64,000 nt of DNA, taken from assembly GCA_030549495.1 (NCBI GenBank), contig JAUIRK010000953.1:462001-526000 (forward strand), written 5' to 3'. A program made the position numbers and the translations under genes. Shown here piece after piece: positions 45,301 to 55,884 of the stretch. The stretch comes from Nectonema munidae (taxonomy: Eukaryota; Nematomorpha; Nectonematoida; Nectonematidae). A model generated the notes under the pieces. It saw only the letters and a list, made by a program, of their open reading frames with translations. It was not told where the DNA came from and searched no databases. Position 1 is the stretch's first letter; each line of letters begins with the position of its first letter.

Positions 45301-47396
45301 ATGTCCGCTATTGGAATCTTTTTGATCGTTATCATAATTTCCACCATCATCTGTAGAACAAAGTAATTTCTTATTTCAAACTATCATAGACCGCAGCTAT
45401 ATACTAGTTCTCAGCTACTTTTTGAGAATTTATATGCAAAACGGCTCTGTGGAGAACTCGATTAAGGGAGAAATCAATACGAGTATAAATTAGCAATAAA
45501 ATTCTGCTTTACTTTTATTAATCTTTTTCAGGACTTAATTAAAAAATATATGAGTTAATTTTTACAATAAATATGAATATTATTTTTCTTATATATATAG
45601 TTAATCTATTACAGAGAACATTTGATATATAGAATAGTTGATTTGTAATCTATTTCTTATAGAGTCCTTGTCGATCAGAGACGTACCAGGAATTTAACTC
45701 AACACATAAATTTACATAATTTATATCAGTGCTTTCCAAACTTTTTATGCTGTCTACGCCATTTTTTCCACAATTTAATTTGCTGAACGCGCCATAATAA
45801 ATTGTAATCTACTATAGTCTTGGCAAATTTCCAAATGTGACAAATACAAAATGTATATGGTAACGCTCGGTTAAAATGGGTTTAAATATTTTTTAGCTGT
45901 TCTAATTTTTAGCAAAAAAATGAGATCAAAATTATGAGATAAATATTAGGCACAAAAATACTCAAAGCGCACCAATTCAATATGGGAGAATTAAAGCAAT
46001 ATTATCAGATAATCTACTTCTTAGGAATACACATGAGACAAATATTGGGAGCAAGAGATGTGAGCATAAAATACTTACAACTTTATATATTACTTCTATT
46101 TCTTTAGGAAACCTATGTTTGCAGTAAAAGGTAGATGATCACTAATCAGTTACTTCAAGAATTTTGTGTTTGACTTACAAACAAAATTATCATGGTTCTT
46201 GAACGTAACATAAATTCGGCAGATGGTCTAGTGGTAGGAGCGTAGGGTTTGGATCCAGATGGTCTGGGTTTGATTCCTGATCGTGACTATCCGTACCACC
46301 TATGGAAGATTATTCTTCCCTATGGATGCTATACCGACAACTAAAAAAACAAACACATTTTTTTATGATTTAGATGAGAACAGCTTACAAAAAGGATTAA
46401 GTGGACCGCAGGTTGGACTTTTTTTTCTAGATCAGTATTCATTGCATTATGTGCTGTTGTTTTATAGAGTGTAAAATTTGAAGCTGATTTAAAAAGATAA
46501 GTAACAATAGGGGAGTAATTAGAGAAAGAAAGGGTAATCACTCTCCCCCCCCCTCCTCTGGATTTCTCATTGTACTACATAAAATGTAAAAACCTAAAGC
46601 ACATAATGTAATAAAACAGATTTAGACTATTGAAAGTATCATTTTTCGTACATAGTGCAGTATCACAAAAAGCATAGTTACATATTTTATGCTATACACT
46701 ATATTTTATAATGTCATCGATGGCTAAGGGGTTTAAGATCATATTTCGGCTTGAAATAAAGGACTTAAAATTTTAAAACACACGTATGGTCATCTGTTTT
46801 TAAGTTAAGGGGATTAAGCATTTAATCCCACGAGACAAAAAATTTATTTCAACCCCAAGGTTGGGACCGAGTGATTTAATACAAAAATTAAAAAAAATGC
46901 TTATTGAAAAAAAGCAATATTGCTTTGTTTGCAGACTTGTTCTTGAAACCTTAGTTGAAAATTAATTTATATTTTACAAAGTTTCAAAATCCATTTTCAA
47001 ATGTAATATTTCTAGTCAAATTTATCGCAAAGTTAGCTTATATGTTATATAAAAAAGGGCTAATTAAAACAGCAATTAACTTGAACTTACCATTGTTTCT
47101 TCATACAACGTGTGCATTTTCATATCTTTCTTTTTACATTGTGCATGAAGGAAATATAAAGTTAGATTTTAAAATACAGTTAAAAGCAAAATTTAAGTCT
47201 ATACTTTTCTTATTCTAAAGTTAAGATGCAAAAATTAATGTGAATTTCAAATTTCAGATATATGCACAGAAAGAGTAGAAATGTAGCATTGTGTTACGAA
47301 GTGGCAAAAGTGGAGAACAAAATAAAATGGCAGCCACAATCAAAATGCTTTTCAGGTGAAAGATTCAACAATCCACAGTCCCATTGGAATAACTAA
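39380..47396 (+). CDS. Membrane-mucin-like protein: EGF, SEA, EGF, EGF, transmembrane, tail (last four exons)
   Basis: Exons 39380-39577, 41699-42181, 45173-45362 and 47258-47396. All junctions are GT-AG and phases match. About 336 residues are encoded. Exon 1 here has six cysteines in EGF-like order (CFEKC, EC, RCKC, SC). Exon 2 holds a SEA domain from about IKSTIFRVVLHVESL, with the conserved PGSVLIHADL turn where related SEA domains cut themselves between G and S. An EGF module (CESKQRFCPQNSHC ... CNCDTGF ... C) follows. Exon 3 has another EGF (CNSEFCNNNGIC ... CTC ... C), then a membrane segment (LMSAIGIFLIVIIISTIIC). Exon 4 is a 45-residue basic cytoplasmic tail ending at 47394-47396. 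This order matches MUC13-type membrane mucins; orthology is not shown. The exon at 39380 begins mid-codon, so signal peptide and any mucin repeats lie upstream and were not found. Confidence 0.85.
39973..40302 (-). CDS. Uncertain 109-codon open frame in an intron, antisense
   Basis: The open frame starts MFSFLLPFNFYACLLTDTSF, a hydrophobic stretch that could pass for a signal peptide, and then shows no recognisable domain. It lies on the opposite strand inside the first known intron of the mucin-like gene. In such AT-rich DNA a frame of this length can arise by chance. I list it only because its beginning looks unlike its surroundings. Confidence 0.2.
   Translation of the reverse strand: MFSFLLPFNFYACLLTDTSFTLANKRCYVLTEFYAEKIYRSFSFSVVVNVRFYYGWLLNQDKCQSSSVAGQLKELIDGHTYTLNIIYLHVELTSIPKINLNLKINILQD
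41101..41290 (+). mobile_element. tRNA-derived SINE, core-bearing family, copy 1
   Basis: The head begins GGCGTGAGTAAGGTTGATCA and ends ATCAAGCC at 41170 (six of seven acceptor pairs). Its B box is AGTTCGAGCCC. A central core from 41181 (CATAGTTCGATACAAGCGGC, then GCAATTGTGCCTTCTCGATG) is shared with 47830 and, more weakly, with 55254 on the other strand. The end is uncertain, near 41290. It is intronic in the mucin-like gene. Confidence 0.8.
41584..41662. repeat. Small GC-rich inverted-repeat segment, 79 bp
   Basis: CACGGAGT at 41584-41591 and ACTCCGTG at 41655-41662 bracket an unusually G-rich stretch (GGGCGGGG, CCCGGG) within AT-rich DNA, 36 bases before the SEA exon. It could be a tiny MITE. 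Confidence 0.4.
42261..42320. repeat. 60-bp direct repeat, copy 1 of 2
   Basis: AGATTCTTGAATTTCATTGA to GGAAAGCTGCAAG. It differs by one base from 43833-43892, about 1.57 kb away in the same intron. Confidence 0.8.
42728..43173. mobile_element. Foldback-type MITE, 446 bp
   Basis: GATCAAGTAAAGATGAGCAC plus TCCC at 42728-42751 is an exact reverse complement of 43150-43173. Related direct units (AGTAAAGAAAAGCACCCCC near 42762, AAGTAAAGATAGGCATTCCC at 42792, AAGTAAAGATAAGCACCCCC at 43121) sit just inside. No gene is inside. It is intronic in the mucin-like gene. Confidence 0.75.
43833..43892. repeat. 60-bp direct repeat, copy 2 of 2
   Basis: Matches 42261-42320 at 59 of 60 positions. The two copies flank the foldback MITE. 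Confidence 0.8.
43990..44300. repeat. Degenerate short tandem-like repeats
   Basis: Repeated variants of a motif like TTTTTAAGTTTTTTCGTAA. The minus-strand translation repeats KLRK and LRNLKK words, so the open frame at 44239-43997 is a product of the repeat and not a gene. Confidence 0.45.
46218..46285 (+). mobile_element. tRNA-like SINE head or tRNA relic
   Basis: TGGTCTAGTGGTAGG is a near-perfect Pol III A box and GGTTTGATTCC a B box with one mismatch, at normal spacing. The acceptor stem (GGCAGAT) has no good partner downstream, so this is not a working tRNA. It differs from the core-bearing SINEs and lacks their core. Confidence 0.6.
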
Positions 47397-47750
47397 AAAA
47401 GTACACTGAAGAGATCACTCAAATCTTTCCTCATGACTGAAGCGCCTCCTGTTTGTGCAAGACGTTATTTCATTAAGACAATAGTATATATAGGTATATA
47501 TGTATGTGTGTAGTAGTAATAAGACATATAAATTATTTTACATACCTAAAAAAGTGAAATATGTGAATTGAACTCTTTCATTTTTAATTCTATAAAAATC
47601 AACCCAATTATTTTTTCAATGTTTATCAATAAATTCATTTGATCTATTAAATCTAGCGAAGATTCTTCACTATACAATTTAAAAAATTGATTCATTGAGT
47701 TTCCTTCTATAGATAAGTAAGTTTTTCTGTCTCCTCACAGGTAGGTGAGG
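47397..47750. other. 3' flank of the mucin-like gene
   Basis: AT-rich sequence after the stop at 47394-47396, expected to contain the 3' UTR. An AATAAA near 47627 is a possible poly(A) signal, but I cannot set the end. Confidence 0.35.
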
Positions 47751-47900
47751 GGCGTGAGTAGGGTTGGTTAGATGTTGGATTCGATAACTCAAGGTCTTGG
47801 GTTCGATCCCCAATCAAGCCTGCTTTCCTCATAGTTCGATACAAGCGGCGCAATTGTGCCTTCTCGATGAAAACACCCTATGGTACCTTTAGGTGAATAT
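47751..47900 (+). mobile_element. tRNA-derived SINE, core-bearing family, copy 2
   Basis: The head GGCGTGAGTAGGGTTGGTTA ... ATCAAGCC occupies 47751-47820 with a perfect B box GGTTCGATCCC. From 47830 the core CATAGTTCGATACAAGCGGC and GCAATTGTGCCTTCTCGATG is identical to copy 1 at 41181. The two diverge after GATGAAA.CAC. Confidence 0.8.
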
Positions 47901-48189
47901 ACTCTGCATGAAATGTATAGTGATAGGACGCTTTTATCAAGCATAAAGAACAGTTTCGTTTGAGGTATTCTCAAATGATATTTAAAATTTTGACCAAAGT
48001 TGCTGTCTACATGAGTTTTCGTGTTTTTTATTTTAATTTTTATAAGTTCGCTCACATATGTAGAAAAACAGGTAAATTTCTTTTGTCAACTTTTTATTGA
48101 AAGTTTCGTTATATAAAACTAGTGATGTGAAATCATGAAACTGAAGCTAATTTTGCACTTCGCAAATTCTATTCAAATTTCATTTCTAT

Positions 48190-48547
48190 ATTTTCATAGT
48201 TCTTCCTCTCAAAAAAAAAAAACAACAAAAAAAAAAAAATAAAAAAAAAAAAAAAAAAATACTCCAAAAACACAAACCAAAACCGTCTATATTCAATTGA
48301 TGTGATAAATAAATAATAAATAAAAAAATCATTCAAAAAAAAACAACCACACACAAAAAATAAAAGGCTTTTTTCTAAAATTATATTATATTTATATATA
48401 TACAAGCGGAGCCGACACCACACAACCACCCAACAACAACCCCCTAATCAATTTTTTATTTAAAAAGAGGACCAATTAAAAATTTAAAATTAAAAATTTT
48501 GGGGGGGGGGGGGGACACACACCCCTTAAAAGGCTATGGGCGCTGGG

Positions 48548-48580
<33 letters not shown>

Positions 48581-48767
48581 GGGGTTTCAAAAACCATTTT
48601 TTTTGGTTCTCTCCCCCTCCTCCTTCCTCTTTTTTCCAAATATATTTTTTTTTGGGGGGGGTTTGGAGGGTTGGGGTGTTTTTTTGTGGTGGGGGGGGGG
48701 GGGGGGGGGGGGGCCCGGGGCTCTTGGGAGACCAAAATAATTGAGAATTTAAAAAAAAATAAAAAAA

Positions 48768-48808
<41 letters not shown>

Positions 48809-48813
48809 AAAAA

Positions 48814-48838
<25 letters not shown>
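48190..48838. other. Homopolymer block, probable assembly or consensus artefact
   Basis: Runs of A, then G (over 30 in a row near 48550), then G again, then long A and T runs follow each other. Glycine- and proline-rich open frames here are by-products. Real biology cannot be excluded, but this looks like low-quality consensus. Confidence 0.7.
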
Positions 48839-48844
<6 letters not shown>

Positions 48845-48849
48845 GACTA

Positions 48850-49779
48850 TAGTGATTATAAAAAACTGAAAAATAATTAAATAGCAGTAAACAGTTTATT
48901 GTATTAGAGCATCAAAACATCCTTGTAAAAGTAATTGCAACGAATCTGGTTGAAAACACTCAAATAATTTTCATCCATTTAAAAATTCTAAATCGTCTTG
49001 ATTTTCTCCGGAGTTTTTGCTTATTCTAAGATTAACACTTTTGAAGGATCCTTTCATAAAATACTCTTTTCTAAGAGAAAAAATTATTGTATTATTTTAC
49101 ATAAAAATATAAGCCCTACAATGAATCACTACGTGCTTACAACACCCAAAATGGCGCAGGGTCAATATTCAGACAAGAAATAGAATAGAACTATCAAATT
49201 TCATTTCTATATCATTTAGTATAATTTTTCATTCGCAAATTTTATTCAAAATTAATCTATCTTTTCATTAGATTTGCTTATTCTCTTCTGATCAAAATAA
49301 TTTCAAGAAATTTTTCAAGAGAATTCATAGTGATAAATCCTATTTTCAGGATAGTTCTCTTTTATGCATGAGAATCGAGTAGGAGACAAAAAACTTTTTG
49401 ATAATGAAGTGCCAAACAAATATGAGAAACGAATTGCGTTTGTGCCACCCTAATTAATGACCAATTTTAGAGTGTGTACTTTTGAACTTGGTTATAACAG
49501 AACTTTATTTTGTTAATCCTTTGAGCATTCAAAATGAATGCAAAAACATGTCATTTCATTTTCAAAAGTAACTTTGAAAAGATAGTTAGATTAACTTTAT
49601 ATTTTTGTCCTGAAAACTCCCGTCCCTGCCACTTTTTCCTTCCATCTTTAAAAGGAGTCTACTTATAATAGATGATCGTCAGAATAGGAATGTATTTAGA
49701 GTGTCTTGGTTTAGACAAGTCTATGTCTTTGTTTTGACCAATAGCGATTTGAATGCCGTATAAAATGCAGATTGTGAAC
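48850..49779. other. No gene recognised; one piggyBac-like end
   Basis: Near 49513, TTAATCCTTTGAGCATTC resembles the ends of the piggyBac family at 6300 and 8204, but no partner end is visible nearby. The remainder is AT-rich without clear features. Confidence 0.35.
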
Positions 49780-50069
49780 TAAAGATGTATCGGATATCCG
49801 CGAAAAATTTTACATCCTCATCCGCAATTTTCAGAGATTTTCGTTTTTTTCTATATATCGCAGTTTTTTTCGAAATTTTCCAATTTTTACTTTATCCAAA
49901 ATCCCTATGATTAGTATTTCTTTATGATAACACATATGCATTGATATCTTCTCTCTAAATTTTTAAGAAGTATAAAACTTGTGTTGGCTTAGAATAGCAA
50001 TTATGATGTCCGCACCTGCTAAAAAATTTATTCACAGATACAAAAAATTTCACATCCGATACATCTCTA
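49780..50069. mobile_element. hAT-type MITE, 290 bp, 8-bp target duplication
   Basis: Left end TAAAGATGTATCGGAT, right end (reverse-complemented) TAGAGATGTATCGGAT. TTGTGAAC at 49772-49779 and 50070-50077 is an exact 8-bp duplication. No gene is inside. The 8-bp duplication and TAGAGATG-like ends fit hAT. Confidence 0.85.
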
Positions 50070-50079
50070 TTGTGAACTG

Positions 50080-51680
50080 ATACCGATACTTGAATAAATT
50101 GGGAGTAATGAGTACACGTGTGAATTTAAATTGGCAGGCATAAATTGAAAAAAGTTACAAAATGCTTAAGAAGAATATAGCGTATGAATGTGTGAAGCTG
50201 CGTATTTATTATAACTAAGTTTCTTCCCTATGTAATTTTGCAACGCAACGTATAGCATGCCGATACTGAAGGCGACCTTTGGGAATACACTCGTAACTCT
50301 TATTTTCATTTTCTCCTTCGCTACCGTACACTTGACGCCTCCGTTAACCACATGTTAAGATTCCATGTTCTAGGATACGTATATTGATTTTAAATGCATC
50401 ATATTGATAGAAAGGATATGGTTATGGACTGCAAAAATATGACTGTTGAATGAAGAACAATAGGAAACAGGTCTGCGTTTTAAGGGATTATCGCACAAAA
50501 ATACACAATGATATATAGATAGAGGCGTCTAGAACATGCTAAATTTGATTAACCAGAAATTAACTAAATTAACCATTGAAACACCTTATAATTAAATAAA
50601 TATCTTTGCAAAGCTCAGAGCCATATATTGATGCATCCTAAGCTTGACAAGCGCATACCAAATAATCTGAGTGATTTCGTTCCCTCAGTAATCTTTCAAA
50701 TGTGAGCTTGCATATAATTCGATTCAATGCATACGACATAAAGTGGTCAAAAATGCGTAATTTCGAAATATGGTTCATTTTTATTGAAAATGTTAAGATG
50801 TTTATACTTTAAAATGGAGTGAACTTCACAAGCAAAAAATACAATTTTTTTAAATTGAAATTTTGAACAAAAAATTCTTAATTTTAAAATAGTTAATTAC
50901 CATATGTAGGAATCTATAAAAGAAAAATTACGCTAGCAATGAATTAAATAAGGATTGCTAGGGTTTATCTGATTATCAAGGTTTGACTGAAAGTAATAAA
51001 TAAAACGAAAAAAGTACTCACAACTGAAAGGAACCAAAAATTGGAATGACGAATAACAAAAAAATTATGGGAGATGAAGCTAAGTAGGCAAACACTTTCA
51101 ATTTGGCCAGAGAAGGCAACTTTATGTTAGTATCAACCAATATGTATCTGAAAATAAAGTAGTACATACAATTATGAAGAGATCTTCACGGTCACGACAT
51201 ATTTTGTTTGTCCGTGTCCTTCCCATAGAGGATTAAATCTATTAACGAAAACTAACGAGTGGATAAGGGCAAACTTATGTTTTTTTAATTAGGAGTCTGT
51301 GTAAAAGGTGCAAAGCATATTTGTTGATAATATTTGTTTGCTATAAATATAAGTTTTCAATTAAGCTTTAGCAGGGATGTAACTTTTTACCTAAATAAAC
51401 CGAAACCTTCTCAAAACTTTCGAAATATAAATTTTTTCAAATAAAGTAGAAACAATGTGTTGCGTCTTAAATTATTTCAAATTAAAAAAATAAAAATCGG
51501 GATTTTATATTCAGAAATTGCTGCAAGGCTCATTAAATTTCAAATATTTTGTTAAGAAAAAATTGAAGAACTTCATATTTGATACTTACGGTTAAATAAC
51601 AAATTCATCTAAAATTCATAATGCCTGCTTGGAAAAGAGGAAGATTTAAATCTTTTCCAAGCTGTAACAGTTTTTAATTA
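50080..51680. other. No gene supported
   Basis: Includes a minus-strand 61-codon open frame (50351-50166) with fairly ordinary composition but no domain and no convincing splice sites. The remainder is AT-rich. Confidence 0.4.
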
Positions 51681-51689
51681 AAATTAAGA

Positions 51690-52130
51690 GGTTATTTACA
51701 TAAAAGCTGTGTGGGATCTAGTTCAGTGTATGGAACTCAAAGCTGGCCTTTAAAAGAAATTGAAAAAAGAAGACTAAAAAGTACAGAAATGAGGATGTTG
51801 AAACTTGTGTAGGGAAAATTTAAAATCAAAAATTAGCAACGATCATTTAAGAACGCTGTATTGTAAATGAAATGAATGTAGCAATTGAAAAACAAAGACT
51901 GATATGGCTTGCATGCATATATAGAGGACCTATAGGAGAGTTTATTAGCAAAATTGAGAGGAAGCAGTGACAAGGGACATAAAAAAAGAATACTTAAGGT
52001 AGGAGTAAAAAAAAATAGAAATGAATAGAGAAACAAAATGAAGTAGTTTCTTCTTTCCATAATTGTAATATCCGACTAGACCCTAGCTTGTTGGGACAAT
52101 AGCCGTAAAACTAATTATTATTATTATGTA
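51690..52130 (+). mobile_element. LINE 3' fragment (C-terminal reverse transcriptase, RTE-like)
   Basis: Plus-strand frames read VYGTQSWPLKEIEKRRLKST, EMRMLKLV, EKQRLIWLACIYRGP, matching the widespread ending LYGSE.W.L...... EMRMLRW ... RLRW.GHV.R.P. The fragment ends LLGQ*P-like and then a short (ATT)n tail at about 52118-52128. Stops and frameshifts show it is dead. The clade is inferred from the wording and tail only. Confidence 0.65.
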
Positions 52131-52139
52131 AAATAGAGG

Positions 52140-53460
52140 AGCCAAAATATTATTTATAAAAATATATAATATTATAAAATATTATTAGTGGGGGAAAGAT
52201 TTTTTTATAATATTTAAAACTTATTTTAAAAGAATTTGTGTCTGAAACTCAAATTTAACACAAGTAAAGTAATTTGGAAAGTTTATTCACAAGCCAAACA
52301 AGTCTTTTAATGATATAAGAAAAGATAAAAATTGGAAAAATTCAAAATTATTTGTAGAGCGAGAGGCTTTTCCCCCCTTATAATCAATTTGGAAGGGCGT
52401 TGTCCCCTGGATGTACGCCCTGGTAAAATAAGATTGTTATTGGAAAAAGTTTATTCAAAGTTCAATGCAATGTGGAAAAGGAGTTCAAACTTGACTATTT
52501 TATCTACAGCTACGAGGTTCGATAGAAAATGCGTACAAAGATCGAAATCATACTGAACAACGATATCTATCGTAATTTAGCTTTTCTTTTGCATGTAATT
52601 TCCAACAGTATTTTTTACAAAAAAAGTCATTGTACACAATTTCAAAACGTAATGTACTGCATGCAAAGAGGACTGGCCGAGAATGGGCGAATTTCAAAGA
52701 TTTTTAGCAAAAAAGGGCTGCATATGGATTGTAGTTAAAAAGTAAGAAGGATAGGGGTCGTCTTCAAAAAATATTATCGGTACGAAAGGGTATAAGTCTA
52801 AAATATCCGCCCGTTGAGATCTCATAATAAATTAGTGTGCAAAAAAGAGCGCGAAAATCAGAAATTTAGGAGTGAGAAGATCATAATATGCATGTTCACA
52901 AATGGAAGAAGGAGAAAGTTAAAGGCATTCTAGTAGTTATTGACTTCTAAAGATCCTGACAGGGTCCTTCTCTACTCATTAGAGTAAAATATGTTACTGA
53001 GTGAGAGCCCAATAGACTCCATATTTCAAAAAAAAATGGTTGACCGCATTATGATCCCATTGTATCATAGTTAGACGAAAGTTGTCTTGTAACTTGGCCA
53101 GTAGTGGCAGGCCCTAGTTTGTAATCTTTTTGAATCACGGATACCTACAGTATCTGATTAAAGCTACAGGGCTCTTTCAGTAAATATTTATTGGTTAGAA
53201 AAATCAAGACACTACTTCAAAATTTGATTGAACGGAATATCAAAGTCAAAACAAAAAAATAGTAATTATAACCATAATAAGCTTTGGTTTATTTGTAATA
53301 AAATAAGAAAATCGAAAAATTGTACCGCCCACAACTAGCCGATAAACCATTAGGCAAATAAGGTACGTGCATAACTGCCAGCCAAAATATATCTTGTTAC
53401 AAATTATATGTTTTGCCCAGATATAATCGTATCCCATTATCCATTAAAGTATTTTTCCTA
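52140..53460. other. No gene recognised
   Basis: Two overlapping plus-strand open frames (52332-52556 and 52529-52738) show no domain. I see no paired ends or tRNA-like boxes. Confidence 0.4.
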
Positions 53461-53527
53461 ATCATAAACAGGGGCGCACATCCGGGGAGGCGAGGGGGGG
53501 GCACCCCCCCCCCCCAATGTGTTTTCA

Positions 53528-53558
<31 letters not shown>

Positions 53559-53931
53559 AATGACCTTCGCCCCCCCTCCCCCAATAATTTTCTATAAGTA
53601 AGAGTTTCTGCTTGTTTATAAAACATGTATGCCGACTTTCGAATCAATCAAACATCATGTCAAGTTGCTCTGAAATTCCTATCGAACATATTTTACAGAC
53701 GATGCGTGAGAGCTATATAATAATAATCCATTGCTTCAATATGCACACAATAAGTAAGCCATATTTATCACAGTGTCTCCTCTGTAGTATTTGCAAACAC
53801 ATGATGATCCACTAGATTTTCTCATCTTCTGTCTTCTCTGCTAAAACTCAATCATTCACTCAAGCTCTCTTATTTCATTCAAGCCCTCTTCTCTTGTTAA
53901 GCTCTCCTATCTCATTCAGCTTTCTTCTCTC

Positions 53932-54137
53932 CAGTGACGTAGCTAGGCTGGGGCATGAGGGGCCGTGCCCACACTCCTATGTACCGCATGGTGCCCCATG
54001 CAACTTATGCGATATCAGTTTTTGAAAATTTCTCCAATGAAAGGATCAAGAAAGTATACAAAATGTTGCTCACGTTTTTTGTTTTTAAATTATCCCCCCC
54101 CCCCCCCCCATTAACTTTTTTTCTGGTTACACCACTG
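53932..54137. mobile_element. Nested hAT-type MITE, 206 bp
   Basis: Ends CAGTGACGTAGCTAG and (reverse-complemented) CAGTGGTGTAACCAG. Flanked by CTTCTCTC (53924-53931) and CTTCTATC (54138-54145), an 8-bp duplication with one change. It contains a C-run that may be misread. Confidence 0.75.
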
Positions 54138-54638
54138 CTTCTATCTAATTTGAATTTAGAGTTAAATTAAAATAGTTTCCAATTGTTACAATTTTATATC
54201 AATGAATATTGTTAGACTCGCGCTAAGAATTTTTTCAACAAAAGTTACTTAATCTTTATCACTACGTTTGCTACATTTTGTAACATTTGAAATTTTCAAG
54301 TCAAATTTTTTTAAAGAGTTATTTGGGTATGAATATTTTGATTATCTATTCACTTTAAAGGTAAGAATACTCTATTTGCTTAATATTTGAGCAGAGATAT
54401 TTTTTATAATGTTCGATTGTTAGATTTTATAAATAACACTGTACATAATCAAATCACTTTTTTTAAGAAAATTTGTTGATTATTATTATAATAAAAATAT
54501 AATATCGAAACAAAATGTTTCAGTTGTTAAAAATGTAATTGATCTATTTATGACAGCTGTCAGAATTTTATTTGTAGACAGAAATATTCAAAAAACGCAA
54601 TGATTTTCTTTTCTCGTATACTTTATTTATGTTAGTTT

Positions 54639-54956
54639 GGTCCTCGGACATTTCGCCCCATTATTTTCATAAGACAGTTCGTCCCATGGACAATTCGCCC
54701 CATTATTTTTATAAGACATTTTGTTTCAAGGACGATTCGCCCAGTTATTTTCATAAGACATTTTGTCTCATGGACAATTCTAAAAAATTAAGAGATAAAT
54801 TGATTAATTTGAAATAATTTAATAGAGATAAAATAAACAAGAATATAAAATTTTTTAATAATTTTACACATAATAAGTAAAGATGGATGAAACTAATAGC
54901 CTATAAGACAATTTGTCAGGGGGTAAATTGTCTATGGGGCGAAATGTCTGTCGACC
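54639..54956. mobile_element. MITE with internal 42-bp tandem repeats, 318 bp
   Basis: The left end GGTCCTCGGACATTTCGCCC pairs with the right end GGTCGACAGACATTTCGCCC (reverse-complemented). From 54647 a 42-bp unit (GACATTTCGCCCCATTATTT...) is repeated 3.2 times and includes part of the terminal repeat. The open frame here only reflects the repeat. No target duplication is clear. Confidence 0.65.
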
Positions 54957-55189
54957 GTTATTTAAATAATTTTTTAATTATAAGGGCTAGCTACTTAAAG
55001 GTTGGCTTTTGCTGCTTATAAAAACTTGAAAATATCAAATAAACTCTCATTCTTTATGCCTCCTATTATTTTGAAATTATTCTGAGAACAGATGTTTCCA
55101 TTTTAAAATAGTGAAAATTGCTTTATTAGTTTATTTTGTTTCCTTTCTCCCTTATGTTAATTTTGTAGCAAATTTTTCAATTTTGAGTA

Positions 55190-55340
55190 AAAGGTTAGGT
55201 GCAGCGGATGTATTTTCATTGACCAGGCACTGATGTACCGCTTATGTCAAACTATGAATAAATTCGTATCGATGAGGAATCGAATCCATAGGCTTCCGTG
55301 CTATGTCCATCATCTCAACCAACCTGCCATGCCACCCATA
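55190..55340 (-). mobile_element. tRNA-derived SINE, core-bearing, different head
   Basis: The minus-strand head contains TTGGTTGAGATGATGG (A box) and GGATTCGATTCC (B box). The core at 55256-55205 (CATAGTTTGACATAAGCGG, GTGCCTGGTCAATGAAAATA) aligns with the cores at 41181 and 47830. It is nested in the 3.3-kb hAT element. Confidence 0.7.
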
Positions 55341-55884
55341 GATTATGCTGTAGGGGATACGTCAAATTAGTTTTCAAAAAACTTAAGTTATGTTCTAAAA
55401 TTTTTTAGTTTTTGTTGAAGCTCTATAACTTTTTCTGATAGACTTTTTTTCCTTAAAAGTTATTATAAAAGGCAAATCATTGCAAAATGTTAACAGTTAT
55501 TTTACTTTATGTAGATTTTTGTAGCTTGTATCAATTTAGCTTTTAAACTATTTTTGAATGATGCTGAGTAAAATGAAATAATGCGATCTTAATTTTTTGT
55601 TTTATTTTTGTTTGCACAATTATAACTTCGTTTTATATCCTTGCCCCTGAATCAATCACATTTTTTTCATATAAACATCGCAGGGTGTCTAGTACACTCT
55701 TTGCCTTTAGACTACATTCACTCATATAAAACTACCAAACCTTCAGTTATTTGTTTTCTCTATGAATCAAATATCCTTTCATCAATTCCTGTAATGTGCC
55801 TGGTAGACTACTTCATTTTTCAAATGAAAAGACTATTCCACCCCCTAACATTTTTGGATTTTTTTAAACTAATGTATATTCGAT

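Noticed and set aside
46218-46285. Functional tRNA gene
   Set aside because: The A and B boxes are good, but the acceptor stem does not pair and the anticodon arm is poor. It is better explained as a SINE head or tRNA relic.
48499-48838. Glycine- and proline-rich open frames
   Set aside because: They arise from G and C homopolymers in a suspect block and have no coding character.
54629-54817. Open frame with repeated SPHYFHKT-like words
   Set aside because: It is a translation of the 42-bp minisatellite inside a MITE.
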